Below are positions 35,911 to 45,200 of a DNA stretch of 64,000 nt, piece by piece; position 1 is the first letter of the stretch; each line of letters starts with the position of its first letter. Origin of the DNA: Candidatus Avidesulfovibrio excrementigallinarum (GTDB lineage Bacteria; Desulfobacterota; Desulfovibrionia; Desulfovibrionales; Desulfovibrionaceae). The notes under the pieces are model-generated. The model saw only the letters and a list, made by a program, of their open reading frames with translations. It was not told the DNA's origin and did no database searches. The stretch covers positions 1-64,000 of the forward strand of contig DVMI01000002.1 of the NCBI GenBank assembly GCA_018715085.1, in the 5' to 3' direction. The position numbers and the translations under genes were made by a program.

Positions 35911-35944
35911 GGAGCGGTTCTTCGTACGAGCTAAGGACCGCTCC
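35911..35944 (+). terminator. Hairpin after the small periplasmic protein gene
   Basis: 12-bp arms (35911-35922 and 35933-35944) pairing fully if one G-U is allowed, 10-nt loop, 50 bp after the stop. No T tract. Confidence 0.4.
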
Positions 35945-36632
35945 GGACGGCACAGGGATACGCAAGGCATAACGGCGGCCGCGCAAAAGCAGAATCATGC
36001 TCGGGAGTTTTTCCTGACGGACGCTGCACGGCGGCGCCTGCCGCAACTGCAAGGCCTCTGCCGGTTTTTTGAGTATCCGCAAGGCGCGCTGGACAACGAT
36101 GCGGCGCGCAGCAAGCGGAGTCAGAAACGGCTTTTCCGGCACGGAAACGGCCTTTGCCGCGTGCGCAACGAGGCCCGTAATATGTGTGTCCCCCCCCGCA
36201 AGCACGCGTTGCGGCATATCCGATTTTTACGTCAACGCCCTGTGTGTGCAGGGTGTGGGCAGCAGACGCTGCGGCTGCACGGTCGTTTGGAGGGCCGCCT
36301 TCCGGATCAGCTGTGACCGGGAAAGCCGCTTGAGCAATACCAGCACGCCGTGTGGCCGGGGCTGCCTGCTCGCGGGAGTCCGGGGCTGGGAGGCCGCAGG
36401 CATGCTTTTGCAGGGCAGCCTCCGGATGCACATTCGATGGCGTACCGTTGCCCGGGTTTGCCTTTGTCCTCTCATGCTGCTATGGCACATGGTCAGCAGG
36501 TTTTGTCCGTCCGCCGCTGGATGTTGAAGAAAGCACACGGTCTGGCCCGTTTGGGGCAGCGGAGCGGGGGACGCAGCACCCGGAGACAGGAGGACGGCCG
36601 CGTCTCTTTGCCGGATGCATGGACAGCGCCTT

Positions 36633-36663
36633 GCCGTCATTTCAATATCAATGGAATGACGGC
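36633..36663. repeat. 9-bp perfect inverted repeat
   Basis: GCCGTCATT (36633-36641) and AATGACGGC (36655-36663) around a 13-nt AT-rich loop, in a gene-free region; operator or RNA hairpin. Confidence 0.45.
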
Positions 36664-36997
36664 GGTACTGTGCCGGACTGTCTGCCGTTTTTGCAAAAAA
36701 AAGCTGTACGGCACAACACAGCCCTGGGAAAGGGCAGGCGCATGCGCTTTGCGGCGTTATGCTGCCTTGTAAGCGCTTTCCTTTTGTCTGCATGCTGTAT
36801 TTTGTACTATTGCGCAAGGTGGAGACGTTGAATGTGTATTGAAAGGATATGTTGCAATATTTTTTTGCGCACTCGTGCCTCATGTTCTGATATACAGCGA
36901 CAAGACAAAAACGTTTGCAAAGGCAAAGAGACGTCACGCCGTCTTGTCAGGCTCAGCTTGCAGGCCTGAACGTTCCTGACACGTTCGGAAACACGCC

Positions 36998-37849
36998 ATG
37001 ACCGACATGACAAAAAAGCACAACACCCTTGGTGGAAAGATTCAACGTTGCCGGAAAGGACTCGGCATATCGCAGGAGGAGTTGGCCCAGCGACTTGGGG
37101 TTTCCAGGCAGTCCGTCGCCAAGTGGGAAACCGGGCAGTCTGTGCCTGACTTGAACCGTCTTGTCACTCTTGCGGACATTTTGGGAGCCAGCCTTGACTA
37201 TCTGCTGCGTGATACAATTCCGCAGGATGCCGCAGCTGCGCCTGAAAGCCCGGCTGCCAGACAGTCTGCGCCGCCCGTGACGGCGTATGCCGGAGAAGGC
37301 GGCATGAGCCCGGACGCAGTTTGCGAGACGGGCGATTTGGAAGAACGGGCGCTGGCCGTGCGGGAAACCTGCTGTCCCCCCTGTGCGCTGCAAGAAGAGA
37401 AGGAAAGCCAGCCGGTGCCAGAACCGCGTGCAAGCGGCCTGGAGACGGATGACGGGGAAAAAGGAGGCCATGGCGGGGGCGGAGCATCCTGGATTGTCAG
37501 GCCGGAGGCGATCGGACCGGGCAACCCGTCTGCAAGTCAGGCCGTATCCGGCCGAATGCTGGCCGATTGCAGCAGAGAGCCGTTTGGTTTTTCCACACGC
37601 CGTCTTGTTGCGGCCTGTGGCATGGCGCTTGTGACGGTGGGCATTGTCGGGCTTGCCACCCTGTGGGTGCTTTCAGAAATGCACCCTGTCCAGCTGACCA
37701 TGTGGGATGGCAGCCTCCGTGAGGGGGTATGGGGGTTTGTTCTGGCCCATAATCTGGATAAGGTGTTTTTTGCAACGTGCGGCACGGCCCTGGGCGGCAT
37801 CATCCTGTTGAGCGGCGTGTGGATTTCTTCGCGCCGGAAGCGGCGGTGA
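36998..37849 (+). CDS. XRE-family HTH protein with two C-terminal membrane helices
   Basis: 283 residues. An N-terminal Cro/C1-type helix-turn-helix (about 12-68) includes ISQEELAQRLGVSRQSVAKWETG, of which the recognition helix is LGVSRQSVAKWE. A disordered, Pro/Glu/Gly-rich linker runs from about 75 to 195. Two hydrophobic segments follow (about 204-226 and 255-275), with a basic end (SRRKRR), so the DNA-binding part would be tethered to the inner membrane. The start at 36998 has only a weak ribosome site but the domain begins there. Target genes are unknown; no partner gene is adjacent. A similar N-terminal type is common in Firmicute regulators with membrane tails. Confidence 0.78.
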   Translation: MTDMTKKHNTLGGKIQRCRKGLGISQEELAQRLGVSRQSVAKWETGQSVPDLNRLVTLADILGASLDYLLRDTIPQDAAAAPESPAARQSAPPVTAYAGEGGMSPDAVCETGDLEERALAVRETCCPPCALQEEKESQPVPEPRASGLETDDGEKGGHGGGGASWIVRPEAIGPGNPSASQAVSGRMLADCSREPFGFSTRRLVAACGMALVTVGIVGLATLWVLSEMHPVQLTMWDGSLREGVWGFVLAHNLDKVFFATCGTALGGIILLSGVWISSRRKRR

Positions 37850-38463
37850 TGAGCTGGCGGCGGGCGGGGAGTGCAACGCTCCTGGCTGCAGGCGGGCAGT
37901 ATTGTGCACGCGGGCCGGGCCGGTGGCGCAAACAAGGCGTGGCGGCAGGCCGAGACTGCCCGGCCGTTGCGTGCGGGGACAGCGCCGGTCCGATCGCGCC
38001 AGACGGCTTTCCACGGCTTTTCCCTGAGTGTGGCGCAGATAAGCTGTGGCAGGGCAGCGCTTTCCGGCGCAACAGCCGCTGTGTGGCGTGTCCGGACGCT
38101 GCCTGTAAGGCGTACGGCTTTTCCCCCCGTACAGCGTCGTTGCCCTCAGACCGGGCAGCGCTGCTCCCGGTTCTTCAGGGCGGCAAGCCGGGGCAGTTTT
38201 TTCAGGGCAGGGCGCCACGCTGAAGACGTGCGCCGTGCCGGCCGCTTGTGGTGCTCCTGTACCCGGTGTTTTAACGGCGCTTTCCTCTCTCTTTCTTGCT
38301 TTCTTTCTCTTTCTTTTTTTTCTCTCTCTTCAGGCGATCCACGCGTCAACAGCACAGTGTGACAGAAAATTTTCCTGAACGGCGCGGCGGGTAAGGCCGT
38401 CCGGGCTATATGAGGAAGCCGTCTGTCTTGTGGCCCATGTGTACGCGCTATAGGGAAGGCTGT
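37850..38463. other. Convergent intergenic region with pyrimidine tract
   Basis: 614 bp, no gene supported. The notable element is the pyrimidine-only tract at 38281-38331. A minus-strand frame through it encodes only Glu/Arg/Lys repeats, as any such tract would. Confidence 0.6.
38281..38331 (+). repeat. 51-nt polypyrimidine tract
   Basis: All C or T except one G at 38298; 38299-38331 is uninterrupted. It lies between convergent genes. On the plus strand an RNA so rich in YC and poor in G would suit Rho loading, ending transcription from the HTH gene. Confidence 0.7.
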
Positions 38464-38961
38464 TCAGGATTTGTTGTCCTGAAGAGCGCCTTCCAGCGTC
38501 AGGAGGTATTTTTTGCGCCCGAGTCCGCCGTTATAGCCGGTCAGCCGTCCGCTGGCCCCGACGATGCGGTGGCAGGGGATGACGATGGCAATGGGGTTTT
38601 GTCCGCAGGCGGCGCCGGTGGCGCGGGCCGCGCCGGGGTGTCCTGCAAGGGCGGCAAGGCGCCCGTAGGACAGCGTCTGCCCGTAGGGCACGCGTTGCAG
38701 CGCCTGCCAGACGGCCAGCTGAAAAGGGGTGCCTTGCGGCGCGAGGGGCAGATCAAAGCGGGTCAGCCTGCGATCGAGGTAGGCGCGCAACTGGCGTTCG
38801 GCTTCCAGCAGCAAAGCAGAGGGGGAAGACTGGCAGGGGGTGGGCGTGCCACACAGAAAATGCACGCGGGTCAGCGCTTCGCCTTCTGGCGTGAGGGCGC
38901 TGCGCAGTTCCAGGATCCCCAGAGAAGGAAACGCGGGGAAAAAGCAGTGGCTGAGGGGCAT
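38464..38961 (-). CDS. ogt: Methylated-DNA--protein-cysteine methyltransferase
   Basis: Repairs O6-methylguanine by moving the methyl group to its own cysteine. 165 residues, with the active-site motif PCHR (Cys130), the preceding Asn and the helix-turn-helix region including GTPFQLAVWQAL and PYGQTLSYG. The start is at 38961 behind AGGA, 12 bp after folE2, so it is the last gene of the nikR-folE2-ogt group. It has the short Ogt/MGMT architecture without an Ada domain. Confidence 0.94.
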   Translation of the reverse strand: MPLSHCFFPAFPSLGILELRSALTPEGEALTRVHFLCGTPTPCQSSPSALLLEAERQLRAYLDRRLTRFDLPLAPQGTPFQLAVWQALQRVPYGQTLSYGRLAALAGHPGAARATGAACGQNPIAIVIPCHRIVGASGRLTGYNGGLGRKKYLLTLEGALQDNKS

Positions 38962-38973
38962 GTCCGCGTCCTG

Positions 38974-39780
38974 TCAACCTTCAATGCGGGCAAAGGCATT
39001 GTGCGGATGGATCGATTCGTGGCTTTCGACCTCGACGCAGAAACCGCTGACCAGAGGATGCGCCTTGAGCTTGGCGGCCACGTTGCGCACGACGTCTTCC
39101 ACAAAGGTCGGGTTGGCAAAGGCGTGTTCGGTCACAAATTTTTCGTCCTGCCGCTTGAGCAAGGTATAGACCGGGGAGGAAGCAGAGGATTCGGCGATTT
39201 CAATCAGTTCTTCAATCCAGATGCGTCCGGTCATGCCTACGGACATGTGCACGTCGGCCCGCTGGCTGTGGGCGCCTTCATCGCTGATGGCCTTGGAACA
39301 GGGGCAGACGGTCATGACGCTGACGGTCACATCCAGAGTAAAGCGCGGTCTGGAGGGCTTGTCGGGGCTCTCCGGGGCGTGCAGTTCGCCGGTCAGGGCG
39401 CAGGCATACCGCATCAGCCCGGGGATGGTTGAGGCGGGCGCGGGGCGGGAAAGGAAGTAGGGGAAACGGAAAGTCACATGGGAACGGCGGGCATTGAGCC
39501 GGTGGCAGATGTCCTCGAGCAGCTGTTTCATGGCAGGATAGTCCAGCGCGTCGGAATGATCGGTCCAGTACTGGAGGGCTTCCACAAAACGGCTCATGTG
39601 CGTGCCCTTGTAGGCGGCGGGCAAATCGACGCTGATGTCGATGGAAGCGACGGTGCGCTGTGCTTCTCCTGTGGCGTCGGCGTTGCGCCGGCGCACCAGC
39701 AGAGGCATGGCAACGTCGCGGATTCCCACGCGGTTAATGGGGATGGCAATGCCGGCCGGGCCACTTTGTACGTCTTCCAT
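38974..39780 (-). CDS. folE2: GTP cyclohydrolase IB
   Basis: FolE2 turns GTP into 7,8-dihydroneopterin triphosphate for folate or queuosine synthesis and, unlike FolE, does not depend strictly on zinc. The 268-residue protein has the diagnostic CPCSK (Cys159, Cys161), the H-rich SDEGAHSQR, and the C-terminal ESHESIHPH. Start 39780 follows AAGGA. It lies 28 bp after nikR. In some bacteria folE2 is a zinc-starvation paralogue; whether a FolE exists elsewhere cannot be told here. Confidence 0.95.
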   Translation of the reverse strand: MEDVQSGPAGIAIPINRVGIRDVAMPLLVRRRNADATGEAQRTVASIDISVDLPAAYKGTHMSRFVEALQYWTDHSDALDYPAMKQLLEDICHRLNARRSHVTFRFPYFLSRPAPASTIPGLMRYACALTGELHAPESPDKPSRPRFTLDVTVSVMTVCPCSKAISDEGAHSQRADVHMSVGMTGRIWIEELIEIAESSASSPVYTLLKRQDEKFVTEHAFANPTFVEDVVRNVAAKLKAHPLVSGFCVEVESHESIHPHNAFARIEG

Positions 39781-39808
39781 GGAGAGGGATCCTTATTGCA
39801 AATAAAGG

Positions 39809-40225
39809 TCAATAGTCGAGCTCAAGAGGCGTCAGGGAGAATGAGCCCTGCTTGACACCCCGGATGGCGCGCAGTTGATCGGCCAGCTCGCGCAGCGTGT
39901 GTGAAGGCCCGCGCAACACTAGCATCTCAAGGCAGTTGTGGTGATCCAGGTGTACATGCATGGTGGCAATGATGCAGTCGTGGGCGTCGTGCTGGCGCTC
40001 CGTAAGCTTGTGGGAAAGATCGGGCACATGGTGGTCGTAGACCAGCGTCAGCACCCCTGCGGCGTTCACGTTGCCCGTTTCCAGGGCTTCCTGCCCCAGT
40101 TCTTTGCGGATCATGTCCCTCAGGGCTTCTGAGCGGCTTGGGCAGCGGCGGCGTTCGCAGAGCTTGTCAAAGGCCTGCAGCAGGTCTTCTTCCAGCGAAA
40201 CGCCGAAACGGGTCAGTTCAGACAT
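39809..40225 (-). CDS. nikR: Nickel-responsive regulator
   Basis: 138 residues: an N-terminal ribbon-helix-helix DNA-binding domain (about 1-48, TRFGVSLEEDLLQAFD and SRSEALRDMIR) and a C-terminal ACT-like nickel domain. The four nickel ligands are all in place with E. coli spacing: His79, His90, His92 and Cys98. It represses nickel uptake when nickel is plentiful. Start 40225 follows AAAGGA. No nickel transporter is adjacent; nickel users in the window are limited to the LarA homologue at 8.8-10 kb. Confidence 0.95.
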   Translation of the reverse strand: MSELTRFGVSLEEDLLQAFDKLCERRRCPSRSEALRDMIRKELGQEALETGNVNAAGVLTLVYDHHVPDLSHKLTERQHDAHDCIIATMHVHLDHHNCLEMLVLRGPSHTLRELADQLRAIRGVKQGSFSLTPLELDY

Positions 40226-40240
40226 GACAAGGTCCTTTGT

Positions 40241-40915
40241 CTATCGGATGAGTTCCCAGATCCTGACGGGCACAGGACGTTCCTGCGGATACAGAGCGGG
40301 CGTCGTCGTTTCGTGCACGCACCGGCATCCCCAGCGCCGTCCGATGACCATCGCGCGGAAGGTATCGTACACCTGGCGGCAGGGTTCGGCAATCCAGGCG
40401 CGCCCGTTGGGAGCCAGAACATGATCAAGAAAGTCGAGAATGGGCCGCGCAAAGCGCTGTTCGTACATGATGTCGCCAGCCCAGACAAGCGGTATGGAGC
40501 GCGCTTTTACAGCGGGCTTCCGCCAGTCCATGACAACCCAGGAAGGCTGAGGCACACCGTTGCGCACCGCGTTGAGACGGGCAAACCGCAGGGCCTCGGG
40601 TTCATAATCCATGCCGATGACGCGCGCCCCAAGCCAGCTCCCGATCAGTGCAGTCAGGCCAATGCCACATCCCATGTCCAGCGCCGGCCGTCCGGCCAGT
40701 TCGTCCCGGTGACTGTACAGCCAGGAGCCCAGCACCAGGCTGGAAGGCCAGATCTCCGTCCAGTAGGGAATGCGTTCATCCTCGTTGAAAACGTCCATCT
40801 GGTTCCAGAGGGATTCGAGATCCGCGACGCGCTCCATATGCCATGCTCGTCCGCACAGCGATATGGAAACAACAGGTTGCCAACCGGCGCAGGAGGACGT
40901 GTCAGACCCGCTCAT
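40241..40915 (-). CDS. SAM-dependent protein methyltransferase (METTL21/Methyltransf_16-like)
   Basis: 224 residues with the seven-strand methyltransferase fold. The pre-motif PYWTEIWPSS followed by LDMGCGIGLTAL (SAM glycine loop, about residues 79-90) and the acidic DYEPEAL (motif II) resemble lysine methyltransferases such as ETFB-KMT or METTL21, rather than small-molecule enzymes. Start 40915 follows AAGGAAG; a longer frame upstream is not supported. It lies 15 bp before nikR. The substrate is unknown; a methylated protein such as electron-transfer flavoprotein is a family-based guess. Confidence 0.75.
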   Translation of the reverse strand: MSGSDTSSCAGWQPVVSISLCGRAWHMERVADLESLWNQMDVFNEDERIPYWTEIWPSSLVLGSWLYSHRDELAGRPALDMGCGIGLTALIGSWLGARVIGMDYEPEALRFARLNAVRNGVPQPSWVVMDWRKPAVKARSIPLVWAGDIMYEQRFARPILDFLDHVLAPNGRAWIAEPCRQVYDTFRAMVIGRRWGCRCVHETTTPALYPQERPVPVRIWELIR

Positions 40916-41089
40916 GCCTTTTCTTCCTTTCAAAAAGAATGCGTCGAACATACGCGGAGGACGAAGCCGGGTCAACGGTATGCGCAGGCAGACGCGTGTC
41001 ATTGACCAGAGCGGCCTGTTGGGGTATGTTGGACGCTGCGGTTCCATGCAGATGGAACCGGATTTTTTTTGTGTGCGGGGGGGGAAACC

Positions 41090-42016
41090 ATGCTGGCGGA
41101 ACTGGGGTGCATCGCTCTTGGCGTCCCGACAGGCTATGTGTGCCGGCGTCGGGAACGCATTGTGCGCGTGACGGATCAGTCTATGACGTGGCTTGTCTGG
41201 GCGCTGTTGTTCCTGCTTGGCATGACGGTGGGATACGATACAGGACTGATGACGCGGCTGGACAGCCTGGGAGTCCGGGCGACGCTGATCTGCCTGTGCG
41301 CCATGACCGGCGGACAGCTTGGCGCATGGCTTTTGAGCCGCCGGATCCATATTGATCCCCCGCGCCGGCAGGGAGGGGACGGCAAGGCCGGCAGGGCACC
41401 AACTCTGTGGCGGGCCGTCTTTTCGTCCGTCATTGTGCTTGGCTTTTTTGGCGGAGGCGTGGCCTGCGGGTGGTTTGCGCTGCTGCCTCAGGCCCTGACT
41501 ACCGGCGAAGCCGTGCTTGTCACGCTGTATGTGCAGCTGTTTGCCGCCGGCATGTGTATTGGATTCAGTCTGCAGTCGTTGCGCGTGATTGTCGAACTGC
41601 GCCTGATGGCGCTGCTGATTCCGGTGACGGTTGCTGTGGGTTCGCTTGCCGGGGGCGCATTTGCCAGCGTGCTGCTGGATGATCTGTCGGTGCGCGATGC
41701 GCTGGCCGTCAGTGGCGGACTCAGCTATTACAGCCTGTCCAGCGTGCTTGTGACCCGTCTGGGCAATGCGGAGCTGGGATCAGTCACCCTGCTGGCCAAC
41801 CTGTTGTGGGAGCTTCTGGCCCTGATTTTTACGCCCCTGATGCAACGCGCCATCGGGGCGCTTGGGCCGATTGCGGCAGGCGGCGCCGCGGCCATGGATA
41901 CCTGTCTGCCCGTGATCGCACGCGAATGCGGCGAGCGGGCGGCCATTGTGGGCATGTTTTCGGGCGTATGCCTGACCATGGCGGTTCCGCTGCTGCTGTC
42001 GGCGCTGCTGGCCTGA
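41090..42016 (+). CDS. LysO-family (DUF340) lysine exporter-like protein
   Basis: A 308-residue inner-membrane protein with about eight helices. The conserved core has SGGLSYYSLSSVL (matching the GWYS-type motif) and AMDTCLPVIAREC (matching the MDTTLP-type motif) of LysO/YbjE, which exports lysine in E. coli. A cytoplasmic loop rich in Arg and Gly follows helix 3. Start 41090 is behind GGGGG. It stands alone and divergent from the methyltransferase gene. Substrate could also be another basic amino acid. Confidence 0.82.
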   Translation: MLAELGCIALGVPTGYVCRRRERIVRVTDQSMTWLVWALLFLLGMTVGYDTGLMTRLDSLGVRATLICLCAMTGGQLGAWLLSRRIHIDPPRRQGGDGKAGRAPTLWRAVFSSVIVLGFFGGGVACGWFALLPQALTTGEAVLVTLYVQLFAAGMCIGFSLQSLRVIVELRLMALLIPVTVAVGSLAGGAFASVLLDDLSVRDALAVSGGLSYYSLSSVLVTRLGNAELGSVTLLANLLWELLALIFTPLMQRAIGALGPIAAGGAAAMDTCLPVIARECGERAAIVGMFSGVCLTMAVPLLLSALLA

Positions 42017-42243
42017 TCTGAAGAGCGCGTGTGCCAGCAGGGCTGGTCAAGAGGCAGGATGCTGTGCGCCAAAAAAGTGCCTTGCCGCCGCCCTGCCAAG
42101 AATTTCCCGTTGCCGTACTGCACAGCCGTTAGGGCAGGACAGTCTGCTGCACCAGGCAACGTTTCTCCAGGCCGCGCCGCGCACAGGGAACTGAAAGGCC
42201 GTCTCCGGCCGTTTGGGGCACAGCGGTTTTGCGATGACGGGCA

Positions 42244-42263
42244 GAGCGCCTTTTGCGGCGCTC
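42244..42263 (-). terminator. Short hairpin after mfd
   Basis: GAGCGCC (42244-42250) and GGCGCTC (42257-42263) with a 6-nt loop, directly after the mfd stop. No U tract on the transcribed strand. Confidence 0.35.
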
Positions 42264-42268
42264 ACCTT

Positions 42269-45200
42269 TTACGGAGCCTTTGCCGCAAGCGGGCTGCCAG
42301 CATTTTTCCCGGCGTCCTGTGCGTCGTCCAGCAGGGGTTCCAGCGCATGGCGGGCGGCGTCAAGCCGCGCGTGCACGGGTGGCGTGGTATCCAGGCGATA
42401 TTCCAGAATGGCCGGAGGAGCAAGCCGTGCGTCCTTCTTGTGCCGGCTCATGAAGGCGAGCAGCCGCTCGAGAGGAAACGCGGTCTGTTTTTCGCTCCAG
42501 CTGATCCGGATCCTGTCGGCAAAGATGTCTGCCCGCAGAGCCTGGGTCTTGCAGAGCAGCGCCTTGAGATCGAGCATGGAAATAAAGGTCTCCAGCTCTT
42601 CTGGCAGCCTGCCAAAACGATCGAGCAGCTCCATGCTCAGTTCGTGACGGGCGGCGGCGTCCGGCGCGGCTGACAGTCTCCTGTACCAGCGCAGGCGTTC
42701 GTGCCCGTCGGTGATGTAGGTTTCGGGAATATGGGCTGCGAGTCCGAGGTTGATTTCGGTCTCGGCAACGAGCGCGGCCCCCTCACCCTTGAGTCTGGCT
42801 ACGGCTTCTTCAAGCATTTCAAGATACAGGTCAATGCCTACCCGGCCCATATGGCCGCTTTGCACTTCCCCGAGGATATTGCCCGCGCCGCGCAGGCGCA
42901 AATCTTCCATGGCCACCTGGAACCCGGCGCCCAGATAGTCCATGTCAAGGATGATGCGCAGACGCTCTTTGGCGTTTTTGGGCAGGTGTTCGAGATCGGA
43001 GACGACAAAAACCGCGTAGGCCTGCCTGTCGGAGCGTCCGACCCGGCCGCGCAGCTGGTAGAGCTGCCCAAGGCCGAACATGTGGGCCTGATCAACAATG
43101 AGCGTGTTGGCGCGGGGAAAGTCGAGGCCCGATTCCACAATGGCGGTACAGACCAGAATGTCCAGTTCGCCATGCCAGAACCGGTGCATGGTGTCTTCCA
43201 GCTCCCGTTCGGGCATCTGCCCGTGAGCCATGCCGACACGGGCGTCCGGAACAAGCTCTTTGACACCGGCTGTAACCTGGGCAAGGCCTTGAACCCGGTT
43301 GTGCACCCAGAAAACCTGCCCCTGCCGGTCCAGTTCGCGGCGCAGGATCTGACGCAGCGTATTGTTGTCACGCTCAATGAGCGCGGTAGCGACGGGCTTG
43401 CGTTCGGGCGGCGCTGTTTCGATGACGGACAGCTCGCGCACGCCCGAAATGGACAGCTGGAGTGTGCGGGGAATGGGTGTGGCCGTCAGCGTCAGCGCGT
43501 CCACGCTTTTTTTGAGCTGCTTCAGCTTTTCCTTGTGCCGCACGCCGAAACGCTGTTCCTCATCAAGAATGAGCAGGCCCAGGTTGGGCAGGGAAACGTC
43601 GTTTGAAAGCAGCCTGTGTGTGCCTATGAGAACGTCGATCTGGCCTGCTGCAGCGGCCTTGAGCACTTCCTTTTGTTTTTTGGGAGGCACAAACCGGCTG
43701 AGCAGGCCTACGTTGACGGCAAACCCTGAAAGGCGCGCCCGGAAGGTCTGATAATGCTGCTCCGCCAGCACTGTGGTGGGGCAGAGCAGGGCTACCTGGC
43801 GGCCTTCCGAGGCGGCGCGGAAGGCCGCGCGCAAGGCCACTTCCGTCTTGCCAAAGCCCACATCCCCGCAGATGAGCCTGTCCATGGGCTCGGGCCGTTC
43901 CATGTCGGCCAGCATGTCCTGGATGGCCCGGGCCTGATCGGGGGTTTCCTCAAAGCCGAACGTGGCTTCAAACTCCCTGTACAAATCGCCCACAGGGCCG
44001 TAGCGGAACCCTTTGGCAACCTTGCGCCAGGCATACATGTCCACAAGATCGGCGGCAATTTTTTCGATGGCCTTACGGGCTTTTTCCTTGCCCGCCTGCC
44101 AGGCCCCTCCGCCAAGCCGATCCAGCGGCGGCGTCAGTTCGCTGCCGCCCTTGTAGCGCTGGATGAGCGAAAGCCTGTCCACAGGAACGTATAGCCGGTC
44201 GTCACCGGCATAGTTGAGCAGCAGATAGTCGTTGGGCACGCCGCCCGGGCTCATGCGCAGCAGCCCGCCAAAGCGGCCAATGCCATAGTCGCGGTGCACA
44301 AGCAGTTCGCCAGGCGCGAGGTCGTCATAGTGCTCCAGCCCCTTGAAGGCGCCACTGGGCGTTTTGCGCCGCTGCGGCGCGTGCGGCTGGATGACGTCTT
44401 CGCCCAAAATCAAGGTGTCGTTCCAGGACAGATCCGCACCGCCCCGGAAAGAACTTTGCAGCGCATAGAGGCCCGGAACGCCGGGCGCCAGGCGCAGCGA
44501 GGGCACAAGGCCGTCCTGACTGGCCAGCTTGAGGAATTTGTCCCGGCTGCGCAGGCTGGAAAACGACAACAGGATCCGTTTTTTTTGCGCCTGCCAGGTT
44601 TTGACCGCCTGGACAAAGGTCTGCCAGGGGCGATCCTGATCGGAGGGAGCAGGAAACAACGTTGTGAATGAGGCAATCTCTCGCTCGGGCAGGTCCGTGC
44701 CTGTGGCCTCGATGCCAAGGCGGAGGGGCTCGGCATGGACCATGAGGCTGTGTGCACGCAGCGCGTCCAGGGTGTCGGGAGCGCGCAGGCAGAGCCGTGC
44801 GGGCAGATCGCGGAATTCTGCTTCCTTAAGGGCTTCGCGCCACTGCAGATCGGCCGAGGCCAGCGCGTCGCTGAGCTCCTGTCGGCCGGGCAGCAGCCAG
44901 ACGGGATCCAAAGGCAGCCAGTCTTCAAGCAGGGTTGCGTTGCCAAAGGCCGCCCCTGGCAGCAGCCTGAGCGATCCTTGTTCCAGCAGATGGCGCATGC
45001 CGGAGCGCTCGTTTTCGCTGATCAGAGCCCGCTGGAACAGCGTATCCCAGTGATCGCGCAGGGCTTTTGCGTCGGCGGCAGTGCGGAAAAACGGGCTGAC
45101 AGGCAGGAGCGTCGCTTCTGGCAGCGAGCGGAGCGAACGTTGCGTGGACGGATCAAATTCCCGGATGTCTTCAAGCAGATCGCCAAAAAAGTCGAGCCGC

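Larger units (their letters stand above)
35862..36997. other. 1.1-kb region without a supported gene
   Basis: The longest gap in the window. It holds hairpins at 35911-35944 and 36633-36663, an AT-rich patch at 36840-36900 that may include the promoter of the HTH regulator, and a 29-codon frame (36742-36831) with a lipoprotein-like start. Frames over 100 codons occur on both strands but without ribosome sites or recognisable products. Confidence 0.5.

Noticed and set aside
35950-36316. Frame on the plus strand with LDNDAA..QKRLF, faintly like the DNN..AE region of IS66-type transposases
   Set aside because: Similarity covers a few residues only, there is no start signal, no terminal inverted repeats were seen, and long chance frames are common in this GC-rich sequence.
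38146-38355. 69-codon minus-strand frame rich in Glu, Arg and Lys
   Set aside because: The charged repeats are just the translation of the polypyrimidine tract; no start signal.
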